In this document: one piece after another, positions 1 through 7,175 of the stretch
How positions within the stretch are numbered: position 1 is the stretch's first letter
How the letters are laid out: the number at the start of each line of letters is the position of its first letter
Translations under genes and position numbers: made by a program
Source of the DNA: Desulfobacteraceae bacterium
GTDB lineage: Bacteria > Desulfobacterota > Desulfobacteria > Desulfobacterales > SURF-15
Reading direction: 5' to 3'
Assembly: GCA_003599475.1 (NCBI GenBank)
Contig: QZKK01000116.1
Location: forward strand, 1-52,060
DNA: 52,060 nt
Notes under the pieces: generated by a model
The model's database searches: none
What the model saw: only the letters and a program-made list of their open reading frames with translations
What the model was told of the DNA's origin: nothing

Positions 1-417
1 GTGGGGTTCGTGAACGAAAAAGAAAAAATCTTTTCCGTCAACGTCTTCCCTGTAGCTCAACGAAGCGACTCCAAGCGGATAGTACCGGCATGCGGTCGGC
101 CTGTCCGTGTATATGATGCATCCATCTTCCCGGACAAAGGGGCACGCCTCTTCCTGAGCTTCCATTTTCTTCAAAACGATCACCGGCAGATCGGTTTTCT
201 CCAACAGTCTCGGATCCGTGTAGAGGGCTAAAAATTCTTCTGAAGAAAGGCCGAGCCGCTTCTTCAAACGAACGATATCATAGGGGGTCAGAAGAATGTC
301 TGTTCCCTTGCAGCACTTGGTAAAGCAGGGAACCTCCTTATCACATCTGAATTTAAACCTCGTTTTGGGGCCGAGCCGCTCCGGAACGATCGCGGCTGTC
401 TTGCCGGCCTGGGCCAT
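1..417 (-). CDS. YkgJ-type cysteine cluster protein (C-terminus cut by window edge)
   Basis: The first 139 residues are visible and the frame runs off the left edge without a stop. Two Cys clusters match the YkgJ/CxxxCC family, thought to bind zinc or iron: an N-terminal PCFTKCCKG preceded by FRCD, and CPF..DGC...RPTACRYYP further on. The CRYYPLG segment after the last Cys is typical of the family. The start is ATG at 417, with AAAGGA about 8 nt upstream. The gene lies 163 bp downstream of the FadL gene on the same strand, so it could be co-transcribed or have its own promoter. The exact biochemical role of the family is unsettled; metal binding is inferred from the cysteines. Confidence 0.8.
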   Translation of the reverse strand, partial: MAQAGKTAAIVPERLGPKTRFKFRCDKEVPCFTKCCKGTDILLTPYDIVRLKKRLGLSSEEFLALYTDPRLLEKTDLPVIVLKKMEAQEEACPFVREDGCIIYTDRPTACRYYPLGVASLSYREDVDGKDFFFFVHEPH

Positions 418-580
418 GGTCGGTTTCCTTTCACATCTTTATGATTTCGGGTCGATTTCAAGCGTCGATTTCGCCGCCTGAAGGTTCGCATTTTAGCACC
501 CATGTTCCGGAATTGAAAGAAAAGAATCCGATTCGACTGGTTTTCTTCCCTGATCCCCGGCCCTGAACGTTTGCCCTCAT

Positions 581-1867
581 CTAGAACGCATGGGATACGT
601 TCAAAGCGAAGATGTGGGCACTTACATCTTCAAAATCCCCGATGAGCCTGCCTGCCGGAGAGGCGGCCAGGGTATCGAATTCGCCGGACGGGTTGTTGTA
701 ATTTCTCGCTTCATCCATCAGATAATTATACGCAAAATCCAGGGTCCATCTCCTGCAATGCATTCCGAACCCTGCCGTAAGCAGCCGGCGGTCGCCCGAA
801 GGCATCAACACATCCAGGGTTTCATCCGGTATCGGAGTTTCATCGAGAACGAAACCGGCTCGTAAATCGAGCCGTTCGTCGATACGATACTGGGCCCCGA
901 ACCGGTAGGTCCAGGCGTTTTTCCACCCCTTCCATTTCGAGATGACGGACCCGTCGTCGAGCCGTATTTCAAGCTTTTCGAAGGTGCTCCATTCGGTCCA
1001 TTGGGCATCGATCTCGACTGTGAATTTTTTCCAGGTGAAAGCGAGCCCCGAATAGAGAACGGACGGAAGATCGAGGTCGGACCTCACCCCCGAACTTCGG
1101 TCACCCCCGAGGAACGCCGGCATTCGCGTCAGAAAGAAATCGCCTCCGGTGATACGATGCTCGATGCGACTCCGGTAAGACAGGCCGAGTCTGAGATCCT
1201 CGGTGATCCAGAAAAGACCGGAGACATTATAGCCCCAGGCCCAGTTGCTGCCTTGCACCTTGACATCCGCGTCGGTTGCGCTGACCGGAAGCAGGTTTTT
1301 TTTGTTTTTCAACACGATATCCAGATACTGTGCGACCGGTCCGCAAGCCAGGCTGAAGCGTCTGAAAGGCTGATACGCCAGCACAGGGGCGACGGAAAAG
1401 GTGGTCAGATCGGCTTGGGTTCCGCCAATCAGGTAGCGGCCCTCCCAGTCATCTGGCCAGTCGGTTCCGAGTCCGAAATTTGAGAAAAGACCCAGTCCGA
1501 AACGGAATTTCTCGTTCAGGGGAGCGGTGCAAAACAGATTGGGTACCCAGAAGGCGGCATCTTCGGTGTCTGTGGCGTTTCCGGGAAATGTTCCAAGGAC
1601 GGAATCACCGGCGGCGCTCCGGAAGGTGGCTTCCGGAAAGATGAGACTGCTGCCGATCGAGACCTGAATTTCCTCGAGCTGAACGATTCCTGCCGGATTG
1701 TAGAAAACTGCGGTAGGATCGTCGGCCTGGGCGACAAAGGCCCCGCCCATTCCGAGTGCCTTTGCCGACTGTTCGTTGATGGCAAACCCGCCGGCAAAGA
1801 CGGCGGCAGGAAAAGCTGCGATAAAGATCCCGAGCAGGCTGCGGAGGGACGGATTCGGTATTCTCAT
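581..1867 (-). CDS. Outer-membrane FadL/OmpP1/TodX family transporter
   Basis: A 428-residue beta-barrel porin of the FadL family, which carries long-chain fatty acids or hydrophobic aromatics across the outer membrane. The mature N-terminus begins near GGFAINEQSAKALGMGG, followed by DDPTAVFYNPAGI; the NPA segment and the hatch-like N-terminus are family hallmarks. A signal peptide occupies about residues 1-26 and ends AVFA. The C-terminus ends in Phe (NVSHAF), as expected for barrel insertion by BAM. I chose ATG 1867 because AGGAGC lies 6 nt upstream; an in-frame start at 1909 would add 14 residues ahead of the signal peptide. The substrate cannot be read from the sequence; no fatty-acid or aromatic catabolism gene is adjacent. 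Confidence 0.88.
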   Translation of the reverse strand: MRIPNPSLRSLLGIFIAAFPAAVFAGGFAINEQSAKALGMGGAFVAQADDPTAVFYNPAGIVQLEEIQVSIGSSLIFPEATFRSAAGDSVLGTFPGNATDTEDAAFWVPNLFCTAPLNEKFRFGLGLFSNFGLGTDWPDDWEGRYLIGGTQADLTTFSVAPVLAYQPFRRFSLACGPVAQYLDIVLKNKKNLLPVSATDADVKVQGSNWAWGYNVSGLFWITEDLRLGLSYRSRIEHRITGGDFFLTRMPAFLGGDRSSGVRSDLDLPSVLYSGLAFTWKKFTVEIDAQWTEWSTFEKLEIRLDDGSVISKWKGWKNAWTYRFGAQYRIDERLDLRAGFVLDETPIPDETLDVLMPSGDRRLLTAGFGMHCRRWTLDFAYNYLMDEARNYNNPSGEFDTLAASPAGRLIGDFEDVSAHIFALNVSHAF

Positions 1868-1984
1868 TGAACGGCTCCTTTCCAAACGGCTTGCCCGTTC
1901 GATCGCCACCGGGCCTTCTGCGGTAGAGAAGAATACCTCGAATCGACAACTTCAAAGAACGAACAGAAAAGACGAATTCCTTTT

Positions 1985-2011
1985 CATATACAGTGAATCG
2001 GTTTCCGTCAA
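1985..2011 (-). promoter_or_regulatory. Possible sigma-70 promoter for the FadL gene
   Basis: On the minus strand TTGACG (2006-2011) and TATATG (1985-1990) are separated by 15 bp, short of the ideal 17. It lies about 120 bp upstream of the FadL start in the divergent gap to the aminotransferase gene. Only a consensus match supports it. Confidence 0.3.
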
Positions 2012-2032
2012 GTTGAGGCCGGAATTAAAGTC

Positions 2033-2060
2033 TTGATTAATGGCGTAACCATGTTATATC
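2033..2060 (+). promoter_or_regulatory. Possible sigma-70 promoter for the aminotransferase gene
   Basis: TTGATT (2033-2038) and TATATC (2055-2060) are separated by 16 bp. The pair lies about 100 bp upstream of the ilvE-like start. Both boxes match 4 of 6 consensus bases, so the call is tentative. Confidence 0.3.
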
Positions 2061-2163
2061 GTTTAAACAAGGCCTCAAAAGCGGACTTGAACCGACGATG
2101 AGGCATTTCCGCGGCGCGGAGCGGTTGAATCTGGTTTCATAGGATCGGGTGGAGGAGGTTGAT

Positions 2164-3231
2164 ATGCAGCTCAAGATTCGAAAAGCAGAAACACTGAAGA
2201 CAAAGCCGGAAGATACAAAGCTCGGTTTCGGAACCGTTTTTACGGATCACATGTTCAACATGGACTACAACCCGGATAAAGGTTGGCACAATCCGCGCAT
2301 CGAGCCGTATTCTCCTTTGTCCGTGGATCCCGCAACCGCGGTCCTCCACTACGGCCAGGCGGTATTTGAGGGTTTGAAAGCCTACAGAACGTCATCCGGA
2401 AGCATTCAACTGTTTCGCCCGGGGGATAATTTCAAACGCCTGAATCGATCCTGCCGCATCCTCTGTATACCGCAGATCGACGAATCGTTTGCCTTGGATG
2501 CGCTGAAGTCGCTCCTGAAGATCGAATCGCGCTGGGTGCCGAGCCTGTTTGAGACCTCACTCTATATACGGCCTACCGTCATTGCAACCGATCCGTTCCT
2601 GGGAGTTCGTGAATCGTTCACCTATCGGTATTTCGTTATTCTCTCGCCGGTGGGAGTCTACTACCCGCAGGGGTTCAATCCGGTTAAGATCTGGGTTTCA
2701 AACGATCACGTCAGAGCCGTCCGAGGCGGATTGGGAGAAGCCAAAACGCCCGCAAACTACGCCGCCAGCCTCCTCGTAGGCGCACATGCCCACAAAAAAG
2801 GCTATACACAGGTCCTGTGGCTGGATGGAATCGATCGAAAATACATCGAAGAAGTCGGCTCCATGAACATCTTCTTTGTCATCGAAAACGAGTTGGTCAC
2901 ACCGGAATTAAACGGCAGCATTCTTCCGGGAATCACAAGAGATTCCGTCATCGCTCTTGCAAAGAGCTGGAAAATGAAAACAACGGAACGCAAAATAAGC
3001 ATCGATGAAGTCATCGAAACCCAAAGCTCCGGAAAGCTCAAAGAAATTTTTGGATCTGGAACCGCAGCCGTAATTTCCCCTGTCGGGGAATTGAACTACA
3101 ATGAAAAGATATTTTCCATCGGCGACGGAAAAGTCGGTCCCGTTGCCAAACGACTGTACACGGCACTTACCGATATTCAGTATGGGAAAATGAAAGATCC
3201 CATGGGCTGGGTTGAGGCGGTGGAGGCCTGA
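2164..3231 (+). CDS. ilvE: Branched-chain amino acid aminotransferase
   Basis: A 355-residue fold-type IV PLP aminotransferase. It interconverts Leu, Ile and Val with their 2-oxo acids using 2-oxoglutarate/glutamate. The type II (eukaryote-like) BCAT pattern is clear: LHYGQAVFEGLKAYR at residues 61-75, the PLP lysine K194 in GEAKTPANYAASL, and WLDG...YIEEVGSMNIFF at 219-238. ATG 2164 is preceded by a strong GGAGGAGG; an in-frame GTG at 2149 overlaps that ribosome site and is rejected. The UGPase gene follows after 44 bp on the same strand, so the two may be co-transcribed. The length is normal for the family. Function is well supported by motifs; whether it mainly serves synthesis or degradation cannot be told. 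Confidence 0.92.
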   Translation: MQLKIRKAETLKTKPEDTKLGFGTVFTDHMFNMDYNPDKGWHNPRIEPYSPLSVDPATAVLHYGQAVFEGLKAYRTSSGSIQLFRPGDNFKRLNRSCRILCIPQIDESFALDALKSLLKIESRWVPSLFETSLYIRPTVIATDPFLGVRESFTYRYFVILSPVGVYYPQGFNPVKIWVSNDHVRAVRGGLGEAKTPANYAASLLVGAHAHKKGYTQVLWLDGIDRKYIEEVGSMNIFFVIENELVTPELNGSILPGITRDSVIALAKSWKMKTTERKISIDEVIETQSSGKLKEIFGSGTAAVISPVGELNYNEKIFSIGDGKVGPVAKRLYTALTDIQYGKMKDPMGWVEAVEA

Positions 3232-3275
3232 TCCTTAAGCTGCATTCCTTCCCCGAATACGGAGAGGCATTCCAC

Positions 3276-4679
3276 ATGAGCCCTGCAGATGGTCATTCAA
3301 AGCTCACGGTAAAGCTTACGGAATTTATCCGGAAGATGGAGCAGGCGGGCATAGAGCCGCTTGTCATCCAAACATTCGAATACTATTATCGAAAGGTGGT
3401 AAGCGGAGAAAAAGGGTTTCTTTTTGAGGGCGATATCGAGCCGATCCAAAAAAACGATCTCAGGGATTCGCAGGATCTCGCCGCTTATGAAAGAGCCGGT
3501 CGTTCGGCACTGAAAAACGCTGTGATGATCGTACTCAACGGCGGGCTCGGAACCAGCATGGGCTTGACCGGTGCAAAGTCCCTTCTCGAAGCCAAACACG
3601 GAAGATCGTTTCTGGAGATTACCCTTGGGCAGGCACAGCGGAAAGGGGTCGAGCTGTGTTTCATGAACAGCTTCAACACCCACCAGGATACGATCGATGC
3701 GGTCACACGGGCCGGCTTCCAAAATCCTCCCGCCCATTTCGTCCAAAATAAATTCCCGAAAATCCTGCGCATCGATTTTTCCCCTGCGAAATGGCCTCAA
3801 AACCCCGATATGGAGTGGAATCCCCCCGGACACGGCGATGTCTACACGGCGCTTTTTACATCCGGCACTCTTCAGCGGCTTCTCGATGAGGGCATCCGAT
3901 ATGCCTTTATTTCAAATTCCGACAATCTCGGTGGAACCATGGATGAGTCTCTGCTGGGATATTTCTCAAAAGAGAACCTCCCCTTCATGATGGAAGTTGC
4001 GGAGCGGGGCCCGTCTGATATCAAGGGAGGGCATCTGGCACGGCATAAAAACGGCAGGCTGGTCTTACGAGAAATCGCACAATGCCCCGAAAACGATCTT
4101 CGCACCTTCCAGGATATCCGTCGTCATCGTTTCTTCAACACGAACAACATCTGGATCAATCTCGTTTTTTTAAAGCATCTGATCGAACAGGACAAAATCA
4201 TCCATCTGCCGATGATTCTCAATCCCAAGACGATAGACCCACGAGATGAAGGGTCTCCTCCCGTGTATCAGATCGAAACGGCGATGGGCTCAGCCATTTT
4301 CTTGTTTTCCGGCGCAACGGCGGTGAGGGTTCCAAAAATAAGGCTGCTTCCGGTCAAAACATGCAACGACCTTCTGGCCATCCGGTCCGATCGATATCTG
4401 TTGACGGAAACAGACGAACTTGTCCCGAACCCGCAAGCCACAACGGATGCGTTCACGGCCGATCTGGATAAACGCTATTACGGAAAAATCGACCTTTTCG
4501 ATGAAAGATTTCCCGAAGGAGTTCCCTCTTTGAAGGATTGCAGATCGCTGACGATTCGGGGGGATGTTCGTTTTCAGAAAAACGCGGCCCTGAGAGGAAG
4601 CATCACGATCACAAACAGGCGCTCTAAACCCGCCGTCATAAACGAAGGTGCGTCGATCGATTCGGACCTCTCTTTTTGA
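3276..4679 (+). CDS. UTP--glucose-1-phosphate uridylyltransferase, UDPGP (eukaryote-like) family
   Basis: A 467-residue cytoplasmic nucleotidyltransferase that makes UDP-glucose from UTP and glucose-1-phosphate. The nucleotide-binding signature NGGLGTSMGLTGAKS lies at 88-102, followed by FMNSFNTHQDT and the metal/sugar region ISNSDNLGG. This is the eukaryote-like UDPGP family, not the shorter bacterial GalU. The C-terminus has the start of a beta-helix (SLTIRGDVRFQKNAALRG). The start ATG 3276 has GGAGAGG about 9 nt upstream. The product would feed glycogen and surface glycan synthesis; the glucan phosphorylase and glycosyltransferases elsewhere in the window use related sugars. Activity on other sugar phosphates (for example N-acetylglucosamine-1-P) cannot be excluded by sequence alone. 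Confidence 0.88.
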   Translation: MSPADGHSKLTVKLTEFIRKMEQAGIEPLVIQTFEYYYRKVVSGEKGFLFEGDIEPIQKNDLRDSQDLAAYERAGRSALKNAVMIVLNGGLGTSMGLTGAKSLLEAKHGRSFLEITLGQAQRKGVELCFMNSFNTHQDTIDAVTRAGFQNPPAHFVQNKFPKILRIDFSPAKWPQNPDMEWNPPGHGDVYTALFTSGTLQRLLDEGIRYAFISNSDNLGGTMDESLLGYFSKENLPFMMEVAERGPSDIKGGHLARHKNGRLVLREIAQCPENDLRTFQDIRRHRFFNTNNIWINLVFLKHLIEQDKIIHLPMILNPKTIDPRDEGSPPVYQIETAMGSAIFLFSGATAVRVPKIRLLPVKTCNDLLAIRSDRYLLTETDELVPNPQATTDAFTADLDKRYYGKIDLFDERFPEGVPSLKDCRSLTIRGDVRFQKNAALRGSITITNRRSKPAVINEGASIDSDLSF

Positions 4680-4731
4680 ACGATTCTTCACAACCGGAGG
4701 AATTTCGGCATCCATGCTAACCCAAGTTGGG

Positions 4732-5316
4732 CTAACGGTATTGCTGATAGTATTTCAGAACCCGGGAGACGAAATCCTCGGTTTCCTGAATCGGTGGGAT
4801 TTCCTGGTGAAGCGCCACCTTTTCCGGCCCGGCATTGTATGCGGCGATCGCCAGGGGTAATCTCCCGTCGAATCTGCTCAACATGTCTTTAAAATAACGC
4901 GCCCCGCCCATGATGTTCTGCCCAGGGTCGAAAGGATCCACAATTTCCAGAGCCTCCAGGTTTTGAGGCATGATCTGCATCAATCCAAGGGCACCTTTCT
5001 TGGATATCGCCCGAGGATCGAAATCGGACTCCGCCTTGATCAGCGCTTTGAGCAGCGGAGCGGCAATACCCGTCTGTCGGGAGGCTTTTCGAATCAGATC
5101 GGAATAAAGATCGGAGGTCGTCTGCTTCAGGTCTGAACGATTCCGTTCTTTTATGAAGAGCCTGTATTTTGATCTCGATGAAGTGGGAACATTGGTAAAA
5201 TGCATCACGCCGTGCTCATCGATGTACCTGTAAATATCGCACTGCAGGTCTGCAGGCGCAGAAATGAACAAAACAGCGACAATCAGATGAATCCGGGCGA
5301 AGGTCTGTATGTTCAT
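4732..5316 (-). CDS. Lytic transglycosylase (SLT domain) with DUF4124-like N-terminus
   Basis: A 194-residue exported protein that should cleave peptidoglycan glycan strands. Residues 1-26 form a signal peptide; the Cys at 26 is preceded by Gln, so it is not a good lipobox. Residues 27-57 (DIYRYIDEHGVMHFTN) match the DUF4124 module often fused to such enzymes. The SLT domain spans about 83-190, with catalytic Glu E96 in KAESDFDP, then GALGLMQIMP and AYNAGPEKV, both hallmark motifs. The gene converges on UGPase with a 52 bp gap. I chose ATG 5316 because the signal peptide begins there; GGAAAC upstream is a weak ribosome site, and an in-frame start at 5373 would put 19 residues before it. Confidence 0.85.
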   Translation of the reverse strand: MNIQTFARIHLIVAVLFISAPADLQCDIYRYIDEHGVMHFTNVPTSSRSKYRLFIKERNRSDLKQTTSDLYSDLIRKASRQTGIAAPLLKALIKAESDFDPRAISKKGALGLMQIMPQNLEALEIVDPFDPGQNIMGGARYFKDMLSRFDGRLPLAIAAYNAGPEKVALHQEIPPIQETEDFVSRVLKYYQQYR

Positions 5317-5675
5317 TGCAAAGTTTCCGGTCCGCCACTCTACAAAGACTGCAAACACATATATGATCGGCAATATTCAATTCAAAATGAAGGCGGGTCT
5401 GCCGGAAATCAGGCGGCGATATCCTGCGGGGTGCATGGATTCGGGCCACATGGCAAACTCGATTTTAGATTCCCATGGCGTAAACGCCCGGATTCTATAC
5501 CACTCGAATGCTTTCGTGACAAGCGGAAACGGAGGCATACGGAATGGGTATTCCTTCTTGCTTGCATGAACCTGCAGGAAGATGGAACCAACGTCCACTG
5601 AAAGGAATCGGGAAGTAAGGTATGCAAAGTTCAAGAGGGATGTGCAAAAAAAATACTATATATTGATTTTTTTTC
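5317..5675. other. Gene-poor stretch upstream of the transglycosylase
   Basis: I see no convincing gene here. A minus-strand frame from 5634 to 5377 is open for 85 codons but has no ribosome site at a sensible start and no recognisable domain. The right end is AT-rich (around 5646-5675) and merges into the promoter of the small RNA candidate. Confidence 0.4.
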
Positions 5676-5705
5676 TTGACATGCTCCCATATGTTGTGAT
5701 AGAAG
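5676..5705 (+). promoter_or_regulatory. Promoter of the plus-strand small RNA candidate
   Basis: A perfect -35 box TTGACA (5676-5681) is followed after 18 bp by TAGAAG (5700-5705), which is preceded by TGA and so matches an extended -10 (TGnTAnAAn). The -10 alone matches 4 of 6 bases. Transcription would start near 5712-5714. No coding start follows before the terminator at 5852. Confidence 0.45.
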
Positions 5706-5712
5706 CCTTTTC

Positions 5713-5899
5713 CAAGAGTTTCGCTTGCTGTCTTTTCCACGAGCCGGGTGGAAGGCAGCCGCAACAGGCGTCGAGATCCTTGAAGACAGACGCCTCAAAA
5801 CGGCCATGGTGGAACCTCCCCATAAGCAGACCTGATTTCGACACTATGGCCAAAAAAATCCCCCGGAAGGGATGGAGACCCTTCCGGGGGGATTTTTTT
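5713..5899 (+). ncRNA. Candidate structured small RNA (about 185 nt), family not recognised
   Basis: Between a TTGACA promoter and a strong intrinsic terminator lies a non-coding stretch that folds into consecutive hairpins. Stem A pairs 5727-5740 with 5748-5759 (CCAC/GTGG at the tip, 7-nt loop). Stem B pairs AGGCGTC 5766-5772 with GACGCCT 5789-5795. Stem C pairs GGCCATGGTG 5802-5811 with CACTATGGCC 5842-5851, with a large loop carrying ACCTCCCC. Stem D is the terminator. It could be a trans-acting RNA or a leader controlling the small membrane gene at 5911. The size resembles 6S RNA, but the 5' and 3' ends do not pair, and I recognise no 6S, SRP, tmRNA or riboswitch core. Structure was judged by eye. 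Confidence 0.5.
5852..5899 (+). terminator. Strong intrinsic terminator, possibly bidirectional
   Basis: A 5' arm of seven A, T, five C and GGAAGGG (5852-5871) pairs with CCCTTCC, six G and A followed by seven T (5879-5899), leaving one bulged G. The loop is ATGGAGA, which contains a GGA like those bound by CsrA. Because both flanks are A/T runs it can work in either direction. Confidence 0.85.
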
Positions 5900-5910
5900 G
5901 GGAGAATCGT

Positions 5911-6075
5911 ATGCGCATGACCGCTCGGATCATTCTTTCAGCCGGCATCCTCATCCTCGATTCCATGATCTTTTTTATTCCCCTGTCGGCATTCTTTCTT
6001 GCTTATGTCATTTTATTCAACCCTCCATGGTTCCGGCAGTTTTTAATCGAAGCGGATCGAAGTGATCGCACATAG
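5911..6075 (+). CDS. Small hydrophobic membrane protein
   Basis: A 54-residue protein starting MRMTARIILSAG, with GGGAG about 6 nt before ATG 5911. One long or two short membrane segments cover about residues 6-38 (ILSAGILILDSMIFF and LSAFFLAYVILF), followed by a basic, aromatic cytoplasmic-looking tail with NPPWFRQFLIEADRSD. Small proteins with a similar PLxAFFLAYxxxFxPxWF pattern occur in sulfate-reducing Desulfobacterota, from memory; the function is unknown. It begins only 11 bp after the terminator of the small RNA candidate, so its expression may depend on read-through. An earlier in-frame ATG at 5872 would start inside the terminator hairpin and is rejected. Confidence 0.55.
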   Translation: MRMTARIILSAGILILDSMIFFIPLSAFFLAYVILFNPPWFRQFLIEADRSDRT

Positions 6076-6119
6076 GGATTTTGATCACGCGATATGGAGA
6101 GGCTGAAGGCTTTTCTGTG

Positions 6120-6153
6120 AAAAAAAATAGGCAGCCATCTTGCGATGACTGCC
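6120..6153 (-). terminator. Intrinsic terminator of the minus-strand small RNA candidate
   Basis: On the minus strand GGCAG-x-CATC and GATG-x-CTGCC equivalents (6130-6153) form a hairpin with a 4-nt loop and one mismatch. It is followed by TA and a run of eight T (6127-6120). No coding gene lies on this strand upstream of it in the neighbourhood. Confidence 0.7.
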
Positions 6154-6216
6154 CTTGGAAGGAGGTTTAAGGTTCGTTGAGAAGTTTTAGAAAACCCTCA
6201 CAGGACAATTGTCCTT
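6120..6216 (-). ncRNA. Candidate small RNA (about 97 nt) with anti-Shine-Dalgarno linker
   Basis: A complete transcription unit without a gene. It has a consensus promoter at 6251-6223, a start near 6216, and an intrinsic terminator ending at 6120. The 5' end contains the perfect palindrome AGGACAATTGTCCT (6202-6215). A second stem pairs TGAG with CTCA and GTTT with AAAC (about 6200-6179). Then comes an unpaired linker with AAACCTCCTTCCAAGGG (about 6171-6155), complementary to strong ribosome binding sites, and the terminator. This architecture (5' hairpin, C-rich single-stranded seed, terminator with long U run) is typical of trans-acting bacterial small RNAs. I do not recognise a known family. 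Confidence 0.55.
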
Positions 6217-6222
6217 GATTCA

Positions 6223-6251
6223 AGAATAATTACCACTTAGTGGCATGTCAA
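6223..6251 (-). promoter_or_regulatory. Consensus sigma-70 promoter with dyad in the spacer
   Basis: On the minus strand TTGACA (6246-6251) and TATTCT (6223-6228) are separated by exactly 17 bp. The spacer contains the inverted repeat CCACTAAGTGG, placed between the two boxes where a repressor or a MerR-type activator would sit. It drives the small RNA candidate. Confidence 0.6.
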
Positions 6252-6355
6252 GAATAATTTTCTTGCCATCTGTTTTCATTCTGATAGATTTCCAGAATCA
6301 CGACCCGGAACCGGCCATGACCTTGCCGTACGCTCGATCATCACAAGGAGGAAAA

Positions 6356-7156
6356 ATGGGATCCGAACGCTTTTCGGATGTCGAAAGTCTGAGCCGATTT
6401 GCGGCCGAAACGCTGAAAAAATTGGGAACGGAGGCTTTATCCTATTACGGACGTGGAAGGACGGATGTAAAATTCGACGAAGACCTGGTAACTGCTGCCG
6501 AACTCCACCTTGTCCGGTATTTTCAGGATGCCCTGAAATCGGAATACCCGGAACATCGATCCTTCGCCGAGCCGCGGCAAAATGAAGACTACACCCATGC
6601 AGAGAGCCGCTACCTATGGATTCACGATGCCATCGACGGAGTCGACAATTTTCAAACGGGGATACCGGTCTGGGGAATGTCTCTGGCACTTCTGGAGAAT
6701 TTCTGGCCGATTTTAGGCTCCTTCTATATGCCTGCAACCGGTGATTTTTTTCATGCCCGGGCGGACCAGCCGGCTTACCGGGGGGACCGCCAGATCCATG
6801 CTTCAAATTTGAGCCATGTGGACGACGAAAGTCTGCTTTTCACCTATTCCCGGTTCAATCGGCATTATCTATCCAGTTTCCCCGGCAAGATCCGGGACTT
6901 GGGGTGCACGACCGCACACATCTGCTACGTGGCGATGGGTCGAGCCGATGCCGCCATTATCGCCAATGAATCTTATAAGGGGTTGGCCGCTGCCCGCGTC
7001 ATCATCGAGGCTGCAGGCGGTAAAATCCTGAAGATGGACGGCGGCGGATTCTTTTTAAATGAATACATGGACGGCCAGAAGATAGAAGACCATCTCCTTG
7101 TGGCATCTCGCGCCAACTTTTCGTCTGTATGCTCCTGCCTGAAACGGATCGGGTAG
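6356..7156 (+). CDS. Inositol monophosphatase family protein (divergent)
   Basis: A 266-residue cytoplasmic protein of the Mg-dependent FIG/IMPase superfamily, which removes phosphate from inositol-1-P, fructose-1,6-bisphosphate, PAP or similar. The metal motif DAIDGVDNF (D91, D94) is present, as is an acidic AE at 71-72 in place of the usual EE. The C-terminal motif, normally WDxAA...EAGG, reads YKGLAAARVIIEAAGG, so the third metal-site Asp is missing. ATG 6356 has AAGGAGG 6 nt upstream; an in-frame start at 6245 would add 37 unrelated residues. The next gene starts 19 bp downstream. Family membership is solid; substrate and even activity are open because of the altered C-terminal site. Confidence 0.75.
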   Translation: MGSERFSDVESLSRFAAETLKKLGTEALSYYGRGRTDVKFDEDLVTAAELHLVRYFQDALKSEYPEHRSFAEPRQNEDYTHAESRYLWIHDAIDGVDNFQTGIPVWGMSLALLENFWPILGSFYMPATGDFFHARADQPAYRGDRQIHASNLSHVDDESLLFTYSRFNRHYLSSFPGKIRDLGCTTAHICYVAMGRADAAIIANESYKGLAAARVIIEAAGGKILKMDGGGFFLNEYMDGQKIEDHLLVASRANFSSVCSCLKRIG

Positions 7157-7175
7157 GGCTGCCCGGCTCTCCTTC

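Noticed and set aside
5377..5634. Open frame of 85 codons on the minus strand upstream of the transglycosylase
   Set aside because: Proline and Trp-rich sequence with no domain, no ribosome site near a plausible start, and no link to the next gene.
5713..5899. 6S RNA, SRP RNA or a known riboswitch
   Set aside because: The size is near 6S RNA, but the ends do not form a closing stem and no signature of 4.5S, tmRNA, cobalamin, TPP or c-di-GMP motifs was seen.
6176..6217. Plus-strand leader peptide starting TTG after AAGGAGG (13 codons)
   Set aside because: The GGAGG is the complement of the small RNA's anti-Shine-Dalgarno linker; the peptide is short, uses a TTG start and no gene depends on it.
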